From: Thermoplasmata archaeon
Lineage (GTDB): Archaea > Thermoplasmatota > Thermoplasmata > Thermoplasmatales > Thermoplasmataceae
Assembly: GCA_021799315.1 (NCBI GenBank)
Contig: JAJZAR010000090.1
Coordinates: 1 to 5,750 of the forward strand
Direction: 5' to 3'
DNA length: 5,750 nt
In this document: positions 1-5,058 of the stretch, piece after piece
Numbering within the stretch: position 1 is the stretch's first letter
How the letters are laid out: every line of letters begins with the position of its first letter
Program-made: the position numbers and the translations under genes
The notes under the pieces: generated by a model
Database searches by the model: none
What the model saw: the letters and a program-made list of their open reading frames with translations, nothing else
What the model was told of the DNA's origin: nothing

Positions 1-104
1 TTCACTTGTCTTTTCAGTGTTTCGACTACCTGTTCATAATCGGTTTCCTTTCCAAATGATTTTTTAATACTCTCTTTTATTTTTCTATTTCCGGATAAGG
101 CCAT
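1..104 (-). CDS. N-terminal part of unknown protein, runs off the left edge
   Basis: An open frame on the minus strand starts at ATG (104-102) and runs off the window, giving 34 residues: MALSGNRKIKESIKKSFGKE, then TDYEQVVETLKRQV. The composition is that of a real charged helical protein (many K and E), and the other minus frames in 1-76 are less protein-like. Its start overlaps the end of the preceding minus-strand frame by 28 bases, a common arrangement of co-transcribed genes. I do not recognise the family and propose no function. The reading depends on only about 100 bases, so chance cannot be excluded. Confidence 0.4.
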   Translation of the reverse strand, partial: MALSGNRKIKESIKKSFGKETDYEQVVETLKRQV

Positions 105-280
105 GAGTAATTCAAGCCGGTGCGTAAGTCTTCATAAATGGCCTTTGCCAGGTAGCGGAGGGCACACCAGGGCAGAATATAAGGCTTAATATGCCAATCT
201 ACGAAGCTAAAATAACCCGATATCATATATTTGAATAGGTCCGCTTTACCATAGGAAAGTTCGTCCGGTTCATTATCAGG
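77..280 (-). CDS. C-terminal fragment of unknown protein
   Basis: The minus-strand frame ending at TAA (79-77) encodes 67 coding-like residues from about position 280. It begins PDNEPDELSYGKADLFKYMI and includes the stretches FVDWHIKPYILPWCALRYLA and AKAIYEDLRTGLNYSWPYP. It is rich in aromatic residues, has no obvious membrane segment, and I do not recognise it. The frame stays open to 325, but bases beyond about 280 are explained better by the methyltransferase fragment on the plus strand. The N-terminus therefore seems to have been lost at a rearrangement junction near 255-300. An in-frame ATG at 226-224 could serve as a start for a 48-residue product. The next minus-strand gene overlaps its end by 28 bases. 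Confidence 0.4.
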   Translation of the reverse strand, partial: PDNEPDELSYGKADLFKYMISGYFSFVDWHIKPYILPWCALRYLAKAIYEDLRTGLNYSWPYPEIEK

Positions 281-508
281 ATGCCCTCTATTTGCAGCAC
301 ACTTAGTCGCAGTTAACCTCTCGCTTCAAGCACCACTCTACGAAACTCAGAAAATTCATGTCGCCGTTTGGGACCCACTGAGACTGGACCCAAATGAAAC
401 AATCCCGGCTCTTTCTAAGGAACTCAGCGAAGCATACAAAAAGCCAAATCTTGATTTATGGTATGATGATAGCTCGCCTCAAAAGCGTTACATCAAAAAA
501 GGGGACTA
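279..508 (+). pseudogene. DNA adenine methyltransferase, 5'-truncated first fragment
   Basis: The frame with codons at 279, 282 and so on reads PLFAAHLVAVNLSLQAPLYE, then VAVWDPLRLDPNETIPALSK, and stops at TAG 507-509 after YIKKGD. This matches the segment that lies between motif I and the NPPF motif in large Type I/IIG-like N6-adenine methyltransferases, where a conserved 'A..L...NL.LQ.PL' block follows the SAM-binding part. Motif I itself (D-P-x-C-G-S-G) and everything before it are absent. Upstream sequence belongs to unrelated minus-strand frames, so the 5' end was lost by rearrangement. The sense continues after 508 in another frame (see next entry). A single base restored in the A/G run at 495-505 would join them as KKG(G)LVLNKEG. 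No start codon, promoter or ribosome binding site is visible. Confidence 0.7.
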
Positions 509-559
509 GTACTTAACAAAGAAGGTAAAGGAGAAGTTAAGCTTTCTGAGTACGATGTC

Positions 560-1690
560 GTGACAATGAATCCTCCTTTTACTAGACATGAAAGGCTTCC
601 TAAAAAATATAAGGCCATCTTAGAAAAGAAGTTTTACAGCTATAGAAATTATCTGGATGGTAGATTGGGTCTTCACGGGTATTTTATTCTTCAAGCCGAC
701 AGATTTCTAAAAGAAAATGGGAAAATCGCTTTTGTGTTACCTGCCACTACCTCAAGGTTACAGAGTTTTGAAGGTATCAAGAGGCTACTCAATAATAGAT
801 ATTGGATTAAGTTTATAGTCATAAATGGTGGAAGGTCGGCTTTTTCAGAGAGCACTAGTTTTAGGGAGATTTTGCTTGTTGCCAAAAAGGGTAAAAGGGA
901 GGGCAAAACTACAATAGTAAGACTTGAAAAACTTCCTACAGATAATGAAAACGCGAGGGAACTAAGCGATTTGATACTCTCCAAAGGTGGGGATAATAAC
1001 CTTACCTTTTGGGAAGTGGATCAAGAAGTAGCATTGGAAAGAATCAATTCTTTCCTTGGGGGAGAATCACAAATTGTAGAGAAATTCAATTTCATAGCAA
1101 TGAAGGCTCAAGATAAATTGATAAAATTTTCAGATTTTCTCAGGAAGAATGATCTAAAGACTCTAAGAGGATTCGAAATGTTAAAAAAAGGGAAATCTGT
1201 TGCCACTAAACTCTTTATCGTTAATGATTTGGGACGAGCTTCTAAACAAAAAGATGAATGGTATCTGGTGGGAGAACTGGAGGATGAAATTGAAGTAAAA
1301 AATCGTTTCAATAATCAATCCCTCATGGTACCTAAATCATCTTTGAAACCATCTCTAAGGCGACTTTCCGGAGTTGGAAAGTTAGATATAACCGGAGAAA
1401 CAGATTGGATTCTTTATCACGGATTCCCTGAATTTCAGACTTTTACAGACCAAATAGGAATATCTGATCTCTTGGCAATGGAGAAGGACTTGGTACCAAG
1501 GGAAACAAATTTCGTTTTTGCGAGAAGATTCAATATAACTGCTCCGGGCACTATGTCTATAGCTTATTTTTCGTCTGTGAAGTTTGCACCTTCCAAATTA
1601 TTTTGGCTAGTGACTGGGCTGCATAATGTGGACGCTAAGATTCTTACCCTTTTTGGAATAGCACTTTCAATATCTTGCAAGTACTTTTGA
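560..1690 (+). CDS. DNA adenine methyltransferase, central fragment of broken gene
   Basis: A 376-residue frame beginning at a nominal GTG. The same frame is open back to 473, and the protein sense extends to about 509 as LVLNKEGKGEVKLSEYDVV, so the GTG is an artefact of the break and not a true start. NPPF at residues 4-7 is the catalytic motif IV of N6-adenine methyltransferases, preceded by the usual hydrophobic strand (YDVVTM). Residues 36-63 (GLHGYFILQADRFL, then GKIAFVLPA) match the conserved helix and strand after motif IV, and AFSESTSFREILLVAKK (94-110) also fits this class. The C-terminal half should contain the target recognition region. The end, FGIALSISCKYF, is out-of-frame read-through. 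The true continuation is in the next frame from about 1654. Without motif I it should not bind SAM. Confidence 0.75.
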   Translation: MTMNPPFTRHERLPKKYKAILEKKFYSYRNYLDGRLGLHGYFILQADRFLKENGKIAFVLPATTSRLQSFEGIKRLLNNRYWIKFIVINGGRSAFSESTSFREILLVAKKGKREGKTTIVRLEKLPTDNENARELSDLILSKGGDNNLTFWEVDQEVALERINSFLGGESQIVEKFNFIAMKAQDKLIKFSDFLRKNDLKTLRGFEMLKKGKSVATKLFIVNDLGRASKQKDEWYLVGELEDEIEVKNRFNNQSLMVPKSSLKPSLRRLSGVGKLDITGETDWILYHGFPEFQTFTDQIGISDLLAMEKDLVPRETNFVFARRFNITAPGTMSIAYFSSVKFAPSKLFWLVTGLHNVDAKILTLFGIALSISCKYF

Positions 1691-1995
1691 ACAAGACTGA
1701 AACAGAGGGAGGGTTCATTGAAGTGTCCGACTATAGATTTGGAGATTTCTTAACAATTAACCTTGACAACGTTTCATCTAACGAAAGGGAGGAACTCGAA
1801 AGGGTTTTTGATTCTGTGGCTTCTGTTGAGTTGCATTCCATCTTGGAGCGATATAGGCTGAATAATGAAGTCCAAATTAAAATAGACTTGGCAATAAGTA
1901 AGGTTCTAAATCTGGGCCTTGAAACTGCTGAGATTATCGACCTTCAATCTATAGTATATAACGAACTCTTAAGATTACGCAAAGTAATGGCGTAA
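1675..1995 (+). CDS. DNA adenine methyltransferase, C-terminal fragment of broken gene
   Basis: A 106-residue frame with a nominal TTG start. The same frame is open upstream and reads WNSTFNILQVLLNKTETEGG from 1654. The block 'NST....L....ETEGGF.E' is the typical C-terminal region of large adenine methyltransferases, and it is exactly what should follow AKILTL in the previous fragment. Adding one T to the run at 1651-1654 (C3T4) fuses the two frames cleanly as TLFWNSTFN. The TTG start is therefore not real. This is the tail of the same gene, ending at TAA 1993-1995 with a helical K/R/E-rich segment. It overlaps the previous fragment by 16 bases only because of the frameshift. No terminator is obvious in the roughly 100 bases before the convergent retropepsin gene. 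Confidence 0.7.
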   Translation: MQVLLNKTETEGGFIEVSDYRFGDFLTINLDNVSSNEREELERVFDSVASVELHSILERYRLNNEVQIKIDLAISKVLNLGLETAEIIDLQSIVYNELLRLRKVMA

Positions 1996-2096
1996 TCCAT
2001 TTCTACCAGATAAATTGAGCAGAGTCACTTATAATCAACAGATAATGAAATGACAGACAAAGGCACGAATCTACAAAAGCTATGGTATTTCAGGCA

Positions 2097-2552
2097 TTAT
2101 TTCTTAAGCGCTACAAATTTAATCTTTTTTCTGTTTTCAAAAAACGTTACGTCATTTTCTTTGAATATCGTATCCCTTCCCATTATGACATAAGGAATCA
2201 TATCAATTTTCTTTGGAACCAATATTAATCTATGGTAGAGTTTTAAGAATGTAGAGTTTCCCCTTCCAATCATTATTTCGTCAATGTCACATATGGAAGT
2301 TGCGAACTCTCCCCCTGCCCCGACTGCTTTAGATTCTCCATCTTCTGTAAGTTGTAAGGTGTTCGCCAATTCTATTGGGATAAACGTGTCCGTAGAGCCA
2401 GAATCTACTAAACCTGGAGTTTTCAAGGCCACTCCGTTGTGCACCAGTATGACGTTAACCATTGGAAGACGCACAATTCTGAGTTTACCATCCTCTACGT
2501 ACTTGTAGTTTAAATAATTACAAGTGAAGGTAGGATTAGCTTTGGCCGCCAT
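2097..2552 (-). CDS. Retropepsin-like aspartic protease
   Basis: 151 residues. GLVDSGSTDTFIP (47-59) carries the D-S/T-G active-site motif of clan AA aspartic proteases, with D50 as the predicted catalytic residue. AVGAGGE (76-82) sits where the flap would be. YVIMGRDTIF (121-130) is the second conserved hydrophobic-hydrophobic-G block (G125) that closes the fold, followed by VTFFENRKKIKF. With one D-S-G per chain it should act as a homodimer, like retroviral and bacterial single-domain retropepsins. There is no signal peptide, so it is probably cytoplasmic. The ATG at 2552-2550 lies 6 bases after the stop of the DUF5678 gene, so the two are almost certainly co-transcribed. The natural substrate is unknown; the DUF5678 partner is an obvious but untested candidate. 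The frame is intact, unlike most neighbours. Confidence 0.8.
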   Translation of the reverse strand: MAAKANPTFTCNYLNYKYVEDGKLRIVRLPMVNVILVHNGVALKTPGLVDSGSTDTFIPIELANTLQLTEDGESKAVGAGGEFATSICDIDEIMIGRGNSTFLKLYHRLILVPKKIDMIPYVIMGRDTIFKENDVTFFENRKKIKFVALKK

Positions 2553-2558
2553 GGTACA

Positions 2559-2792
2559 CTACAACACCATTACTTGATCCACTGGTACCTTCATTATAAG
2601 TGGGACACTATTAGGGTGGAGCGCTTTCGCTTTGTTATATACTTCAGATGCCGTTTTACCTTCGGCAACGATTTCTTCACCAACTACTGCAATCCACTTT
2701 TCAATATATTTCCCCAACTCATTTTCCATTGTTAAAATATAGTTGAATTCATTGGAGTTCTCGTCCTTTCGGTTGACTCTATTCTTAGGCAT
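2559..2792 (-). CDS. DUF5678-type small protein
   Basis: 77 residues starting at ATG 2792-2790. After a charged, probably flexible N-terminus, residues 29-72 read YIEKWIAVVGEEIVAEGKTA, then VYNKAKALHPNSVPLIMKVP. This is the pattern of the DUF5678 family: a short beta hairpin 'W.AVV...IVA.G', a helix, then a strand ending in 'KVP'. The family's function is not known. Members are common in archaea and some bacteria, and from memory often sit beside small aspartic protease genes, as here. It ends at TAG 2561-2559, 6 bases before the protease start. A GAGGT (minus strand, 2802-2806), 9 bases before the ATG, could act as a ribosome binding site. Confidence 0.7.
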   Translation of the reverse strand: MPKNRVNRKDENSNEFNYILTMENELGKYIEKWIAVVGEEIVAEGKTASEVYNKAKALHPNSVPLIMKVPVDQVMVL

Positions 2793-2800
2793 ATATTTTA

Positions 2801-2824
2801 AACCTCTTTAACCAAAGTATACTT
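2801..2824 (-). promoter_or_regulatory. Likely promoter and ribosome binding site of the DUF5678/retropepsin unit
   Basis: Reading the minus strand toward the ATG at 2792, AAGTATACTTTGG (2824-2812) resembles an archaeal TATA box 20 to 30 bases ahead of the gene. GAGGTT (2806-2801) is complementary to the usual 16S rRNA 3' end and sits 8 to 9 bases before the start. An alternative TATA-like stretch (ATATTTATAG, minus strand) lies further up, near 2896-2905. Assigned by pattern only. Confidence 0.35.
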
Positions 2825-2922
2825 ACGGCAACACACTGATGTCGCCATTATTAATCAAACATTGTGGTACGATCTAGTTATTATGTTTTCAAATCTATAA
2901 ATATTAGAGTAGCTATTAAATA

Positions 2923-2951
2923 TTTTCATTGAAATTTCATTCTATTTCATT
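2923..2951. repeat. Three phased TTTCATT direct repeats
   Basis: TTTCATT occurs at 2924-2930, 2935-2941 and 2945-2951, with starts 11 and 10 bases apart, about one helical turn each. On the minus strand this is AATGAAA three times. The cluster overlaps the end of the decayed AbrB reading frame and lies about 130 bases upstream of the DUF5678 gene. It could be a protein binding array or a chance feature of AT-rich DNA. Confidence 0.4.
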
Positions 2952-3135
2952 CAATTCTCTTGATAATTATTTCGTTTTTCTTCATACAGAACCCTAAAAT
3001 TTAACCTTCCCCTATTGACAATAATTCTGCAACCTCTTTAGGCAATGTTATTCTAAGAGATGATCCATGCCTTGAGGTTTTCGTTATATCGATAAGTTTC
3101 CCCTCACTACTCGTAGTAAAGCAAAATAGATTCAA
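2947..3135 (-). pseudogene. AbrB-family (SpoVT/AbrB-like) regulator, decayed
   Basis: The minus-strand frame reads GKLIDITKTSRHGSSLRITL, then PKEVAELLSIGEG, from about 3102 to 3004. This is the swapped-hairpin DNA-binding domain of AbrB-type proteins, including the typical 'G.SLRITLPKEVAE.L.I.EG' core. An in-frame TAA (3003-3001) then interrupts it, and the same frame resumes with ILGFCMKKNEIIIKRIE up to TGA 2949-2947, the expected last strand of the fold. A single GAA-to-TAA change would explain the interruption. The only in-frame start candidate is a TTG (3135-3133) that lies in the target duplication of the neighbouring insertion sequence; no ATG or GTG is found. The gene thus seems to have lost its start, its promoter and its C-terminus. 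Such proteins often act as antitoxins or local repressors, but its partner is unknown. Confidence 0.65.
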
Positions 3136-3137
3136 AA
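3131..3137 (+). repeat. Target site duplication, left copy
   Basis: TTCAAAA directly abuts the left terminal inverted repeat and is repeated exactly at 4655-4661 beyond the right one. The match ends at 7 bases on both sides. An intact duplication argues that the element moved in as a unit and that the flanks have not recombined since. Confidence 0.8.
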
Positions 3138-3165
3138 CCTTAACTCCGCAATCTTTTAGGGAATA
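3138..3165 (+). repeat. Left terminal inverted repeat of the IS4-like element
   Basis: Reads CCTTAACTCCGCAATCTTTT and continues AGGGAATA. It matches the right end (27 bases) in 24 of 28 aligned columns: differences at two bases after CCTTAAC, and one substitution plus one indel after CGCAA. It contains the transposase stop codon (TAA on the minus strand, 3142-3140), so the gene ends inside the terminal repeat. Confidence 0.85.
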
Positions 3166-4543
3166 TATTAGTTCCCAGCAACCTGTCTATCTTTTCAACG
3201 CTTGAGGGTATCTCGCTCAGGGATTCCTTCTTCTCCCCGACTATCTTGTACACCTTAGAGAATTTCAGCAGTACATCCTTCACCGACAGCTTACTGGTGA
3301 GATCGGCGGCCCTGATCAGCACAAATATGCTGTAGTACATGTAAAGGGAAAGGAAAGAGACGAAGAAGTATCCTCTCAATGAATCATCATCACCCAGGTA
3401 TGATTTGTCATTCTCAAGCTCATTCTTCATGGCATCGAATGCCTGCTCTATCTCCTCTCTCTGCTTGTAGAGATTGTATATGGTCTGGGGATCATCCTTC
3501 AGGTTGGAAAGGATGGATATCTTCCCGAACTTCATGTATTCAGACTGGAATTCATTCTGTTTTCTCCTGCCTTCTGCGATCATCCTTATGAATGTGGATG
3601 ATTCCTCTGCCATGAGCATCTGGTCCTGGAACATGTATATCCTGAAACCATTCCTGTTGATGAAGCCGGATCTTATTCCCCTATCCCTGTAAACAAAGCT
3701 TGATCTCAGATCCATGCTGTAATCGATCATGTCCTGGTTCCTGCGGAGGGGCATTACAAATTTCATATCGGATCGCATGATCTCCGCCAGATCCTGCGAC
3801 GAGAACCCTGTGTCAAGGACAAGAATGCCGTCGAAATGTATCTCATCAAGCACATTTCTCAGAGACTTTACATCCCGCACGGATCCCTCCAGCGGCCTGA
3901 GGAAAACCGGCCTGTACTGATCCAGATCGAAGGCAAGTGCCATGTTCACCTGCGGCAGGTATATGTGATCCGCGTTGTGCCCCTTCGCGGCAACGTTCAG
4001 GTTCTCCGACCTGGAGAATATGCTTGAAAGATCAAATGCGAGCTTCCTTGATTCCGTAATGAGAGACTGGAACAGATCCATCTGTGCGCCAATGTCTGAT
4101 CCAGTATCTCTGAGGATATCCGTCAGCGCGTTTGATGATAGATGAGCTTGGATCTCCCTTGAAACATAGAGTTTCTCCCACCGATCCTTCACAGATTTCA
4201 GGGGAACAGGGTCCATTAACCGCACCACTGAAAGTGCATAGAGACCTGACCACCTGTCCGGGAAATATTTCTGAAGCCTTGCAATCAGATCACCGGACAG
4301 TGAGTAAACCAGAGTTGAATTGCCATATTCGTATATGGACCTGGTCTCCCTTCCCTTCTCTGTTATTCCATCCTTCGTTATCCGGCCAATGTAATCAGAC
4401 ACCTTGACTGCTTTCCTGGTGACGCGATCATATCTCGATGTCGAACGGTAGAGGTAGTAATTCCCATTGAGGAGCTTTGCCTCCAGGGGAATATTTCTCT
4501 TTTTTCTCTCTTCCTCGACAATCTTCTTTACCCAGTCTTCCAA
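3140..4543 (-). CDS. IS4-superfamily (IS1634-like) DDE transposase
   Basis: 467 residues, the usual size for this group. It would catalyse cut-and-paste movement of the surrounding element by binding the terminal repeats. The catalytic triad fits: D171 in LAFDLSS, D244 in ILVLDTGFSS, and E366 in the signature Y359-(2)-R362-(3)-E366-(6)-K373 (YKQREEIEQAFDAMK), which defines the IS4 superfamily. A long beta-rich insertion lies between D244 and E366, and a hydrophobic helix (YFFVSFLSLYMYYSIFVLI, 392-410) follows the signature as in relatives. The start is TTG: an in-frame TAG lies only three codons upstream (4552-4550) and no ATG or GTG is nearer. The start base 4543 is also the edge of a 20-bp perfect palindrome, which may allow self-control. 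No frameshift or missing catalytic residue is seen, so it is probably active. Confidence 0.9.
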   Translation of the reverse strand: MEDWVKKIVEEERKKRNIPLEAKLLNGNYYLYRSTSRYDRVTRKAVKVSDYIGRITKDGITEKGRETRSIYEYGNSTLVYSLSGDLIARLQKYFPDRWSGLYALSVVRLMDPVPLKSVKDRWEKLYVSREIQAHLSSNALTDILRDTGSDIGAQMDLFQSLITESRKLAFDLSSIFSRSENLNVAAKGHNADHIYLPQVNMALAFDLDQYRPVFLRPLEGSVRDVKSLRNVLDEIHFDGILVLDTGFSSQDLAEIMRSDMKFVMPLRRNQDMIDYSMDLRSSFVYRDRGIRSGFINRNGFRIYMFQDQMLMAEESSTFIRMIAEGRRKQNEFQSEYMKFGKISILSNLKDDPQTIYNLYKQREEIEQAFDAMKNELENDKSYLGDDDSLRGYFFVSFLSLYMYYSIFVLIRAADLTSKLSVKDVLLKFSKVYKIVGEKKESLSEIPSSVEKIDRLLGTNIFPKRLRS

Positions 4544-4562
4544 TAATCCCTATAGGGATTAT
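4543..4562. promoter_or_regulatory. 20-bp perfect palindrome at the transposase start
   Basis: ATAATCCCTATAGGGATTAT is its own reverse complement over all 20 bases. It lies between the TATA-like box and the TTG start of the transposase gene (minus strand) and touches the start codon. In this place it could be an operator for the transposase or a host repressor, or form a short hairpin at the 5' end of the mRNA. Confidence 0.6.
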
Positions 4563-4570
4563 AAATTAAT
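4559..4570 (-). promoter_or_regulatory. TATA-like box of the IS4-like transposase gene
   Basis: On the minus strand ATTAATTTATAA (4570-4559) matches an archaeal TATA box. It is centred about 20 to 23 bases before the TTG start, which would give a leaderless or nearly leaderless transcript. It partly overlaps the palindrome. Assigned by pattern and position only. Confidence 0.45.
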
Positions 4571-4627
4571 AAGTCTTTGTGTCACGGAATGACGGAAATG
4601 TGGAAGGATCATGCAATCACAGAATTC

Positions 4628-4654
4628 TATTCCCTAAAACTTGCGATGTTAAGG
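4628..4654 (-). repeat. Right terminal inverted repeat of the IS4-like element
   Basis: On the minus strand, reading inward from 4654, it gives CCTTAACATCGCAAGTTTTA and continues GGGAATA. It is one base shorter than the left end. The 65 bases between it and the palindrome (4563-4627) contain the transposase promoter and no gene. Confidence 0.85.
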
Positions 4655-4661
4655 TTCAAAA
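4655..4661 (+). repeat. Target site duplication, right copy
   Basis: TTCAAAA, identical to 3131-3137. Just beyond it AATTTAAATT (4661-4670) is a TATA-like stretch. If the element and one copy of the duplication are removed, this stretch lies directly upstream of the AbrB remnant on the minus strand. Confidence 0.8.
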
Positions 4662-4815
4662 ATTTAAATTATGGCATGTTACAAATAGAACGAATGATAA
4701 AAATTGCTAAGGCCATGGAGCGTTGGTGCCATTCTTGTAAGGACTAATCTCCCATGCGTGCGTATGTTATACATTATGCCAATATTGGGAAAATTTTCCT
4801 CAGTATTTCACAAAC

Positions 4816-4852
4816 AAATGCCGTAATGGTGTTTATACATTAAATGCCGTAA
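4816..4852 (+). repeat. Paired 11-bp sites in repeat unit 1
   Basis: AAATGCCGTAA is present twice, at 4816-4826 and 4842-4852, with start-to-start spacing of 26 bases. The matching pair in the next 119-bp unit has a different sequence (AAAACGGTGTA) but the same 26-base spacing, which suggests that the spacing itself is under constraint. Confidence 0.5.
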
Positions 4853-4933
4853 ACCGTTTTGATTTATTTTCCTTACACGTGCACGTAATACATTATGCAA
4901 GTATAGGGGAAATTTTCCACACCATTCCACATA

Positions 4934-4970
4934 AAAACGGTGTAGCACCATTTTGTGCCAAAACGGTGTA
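4934..4970 (+). repeat. Paired 11-bp sites in repeat unit 2
   Basis: AAAACGGTGTA at 4934-4944 and 4960-4970, spaced 26 bases. Between them GGTGTAGCACC (4939-4949) is a small inverted repeat (GGTG/CACC, 3-base centre). The pair occupies the place of the AAATGCCGTAA pair in the first unit. Confidence 0.5.
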
Positions 4971-5058
4971 AAGAGCTTGAAGTTATTTCTCCCCGTGTGC
5001 GCATATTACTGCTCTTTGGAATGATTAATGCCTATAATGACTAATATTCTATAATAAT

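Larger units (their letters stand above)
3138..4654 (-). mobile_element. Complete IS4-superfamily insertion sequence, 1517 bp
   Basis: Bounded by terminal inverted repeats that both begin CCTTAAC reading inward (3138-3165 and 4654-4628) and by a 7-bp direct duplication TTCAAAA. It holds one transposase gene on the minus strand filling 93% of its length. It is richer in G and C than the flanking DNA, suggesting a different origin or recent arrival. The transposase resembles IS1634-like members of the IS4 superfamily, but I cannot assign the exact family without a search. Everything needed for movement in cis looks intact. It landed just upstream of the AbrB remnant. Confidence 0.85.
4745..5010 (+). 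repeat. Degenerate tandem repeats, unit about 119 bp, two copies plus a partial third
   Basis: This gene-free stretch is built from a long direct repeat. ACATTATGC occurs at 4771-4779 and 4890-4898 (offset 119). GGGAAAATTTTCC at 4787-4799 matches GGGGAAATTTTCC at 4906-4918 (offset 119). The alternating block CACGTGCACGTAATA (4876-4890) has counterparts at about 4753-4770 (CATGCGTGCGTATGTTAT) and at 4994-5008 (CGTGTGCGCATATTA, offset 118). Each full unit also contains two 11-bp sites whose starts are 26 bp apart: AAATGCCGTAA at 4816 and 4842, and AAAACGGTGTA at 4934 and 4960. The third copy stops matching at about 5009. Possible roles are a binding array for a partition or replication protein, or a control region; nothing in the sequence decides. 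Confidence 0.6.

Noticed and set aside
1174..1203. GFEMLKKGKSV in the methyltransferase resembles GFEMLKKGMKKSV in the IS630 transposase (5158-5196)
   Set aside because: Both segments fit their own proteins, the codons differ at many third positions, and the similarity stops at once on both sides. Coincidence of a common helical sequence is the simpler view.
691..1311. Minus-strand open frames of 97 and 67 codons across the methyltransferase
   Set aside because: They have serine- and leucine-rich composition typical of antisense frames, opposite a clearly recognisable protein.
1996..2096. Terminator between the convergent methyltransferase and retropepsin genes
   Set aside because: No strong T-run or stable hairpin stands out on either strand; short runs such as CTTTTG are not enough.
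2050..2193. Plus-strand frame starting MTDKGTNLQKLWYFRHYF, 47 codons
   Set aside because: It could be the start of a lost gene downstream of the methyltransferase, but only about 16 codons precede the well-supported retropepsin gene on the other strand. The rest is antisense to that gene, and no family is recognisable.
2284..2508. Plus-strand 74-codon frame opposite the retropepsin gene
   Set aside because: Antisense to a protein with recognisable catalytic motifs; no independent support.
3379..4407. Several plus-strand and one minus-strand open frames inside the transposase gene
   Set aside because: They are antisense or alternative-frame shadows of a long, well-supported gene and show no protein-like features.
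4676..4747. Short plus-strand frame of 23 codons ending WCHSCKD with a C-x-x-C
   Set aside because: Too short to trust, with no promoter at a proper distance. The CxxC can arise by chance and the frame runs into the tandem repeats.
4745..5010. Possible CRISPR array
   Set aside because: Repeats are degenerate, about 119 bp long and adjacent. There are no identical short repeats with unrelated spacers of constant length, and no cas genes are in the window.
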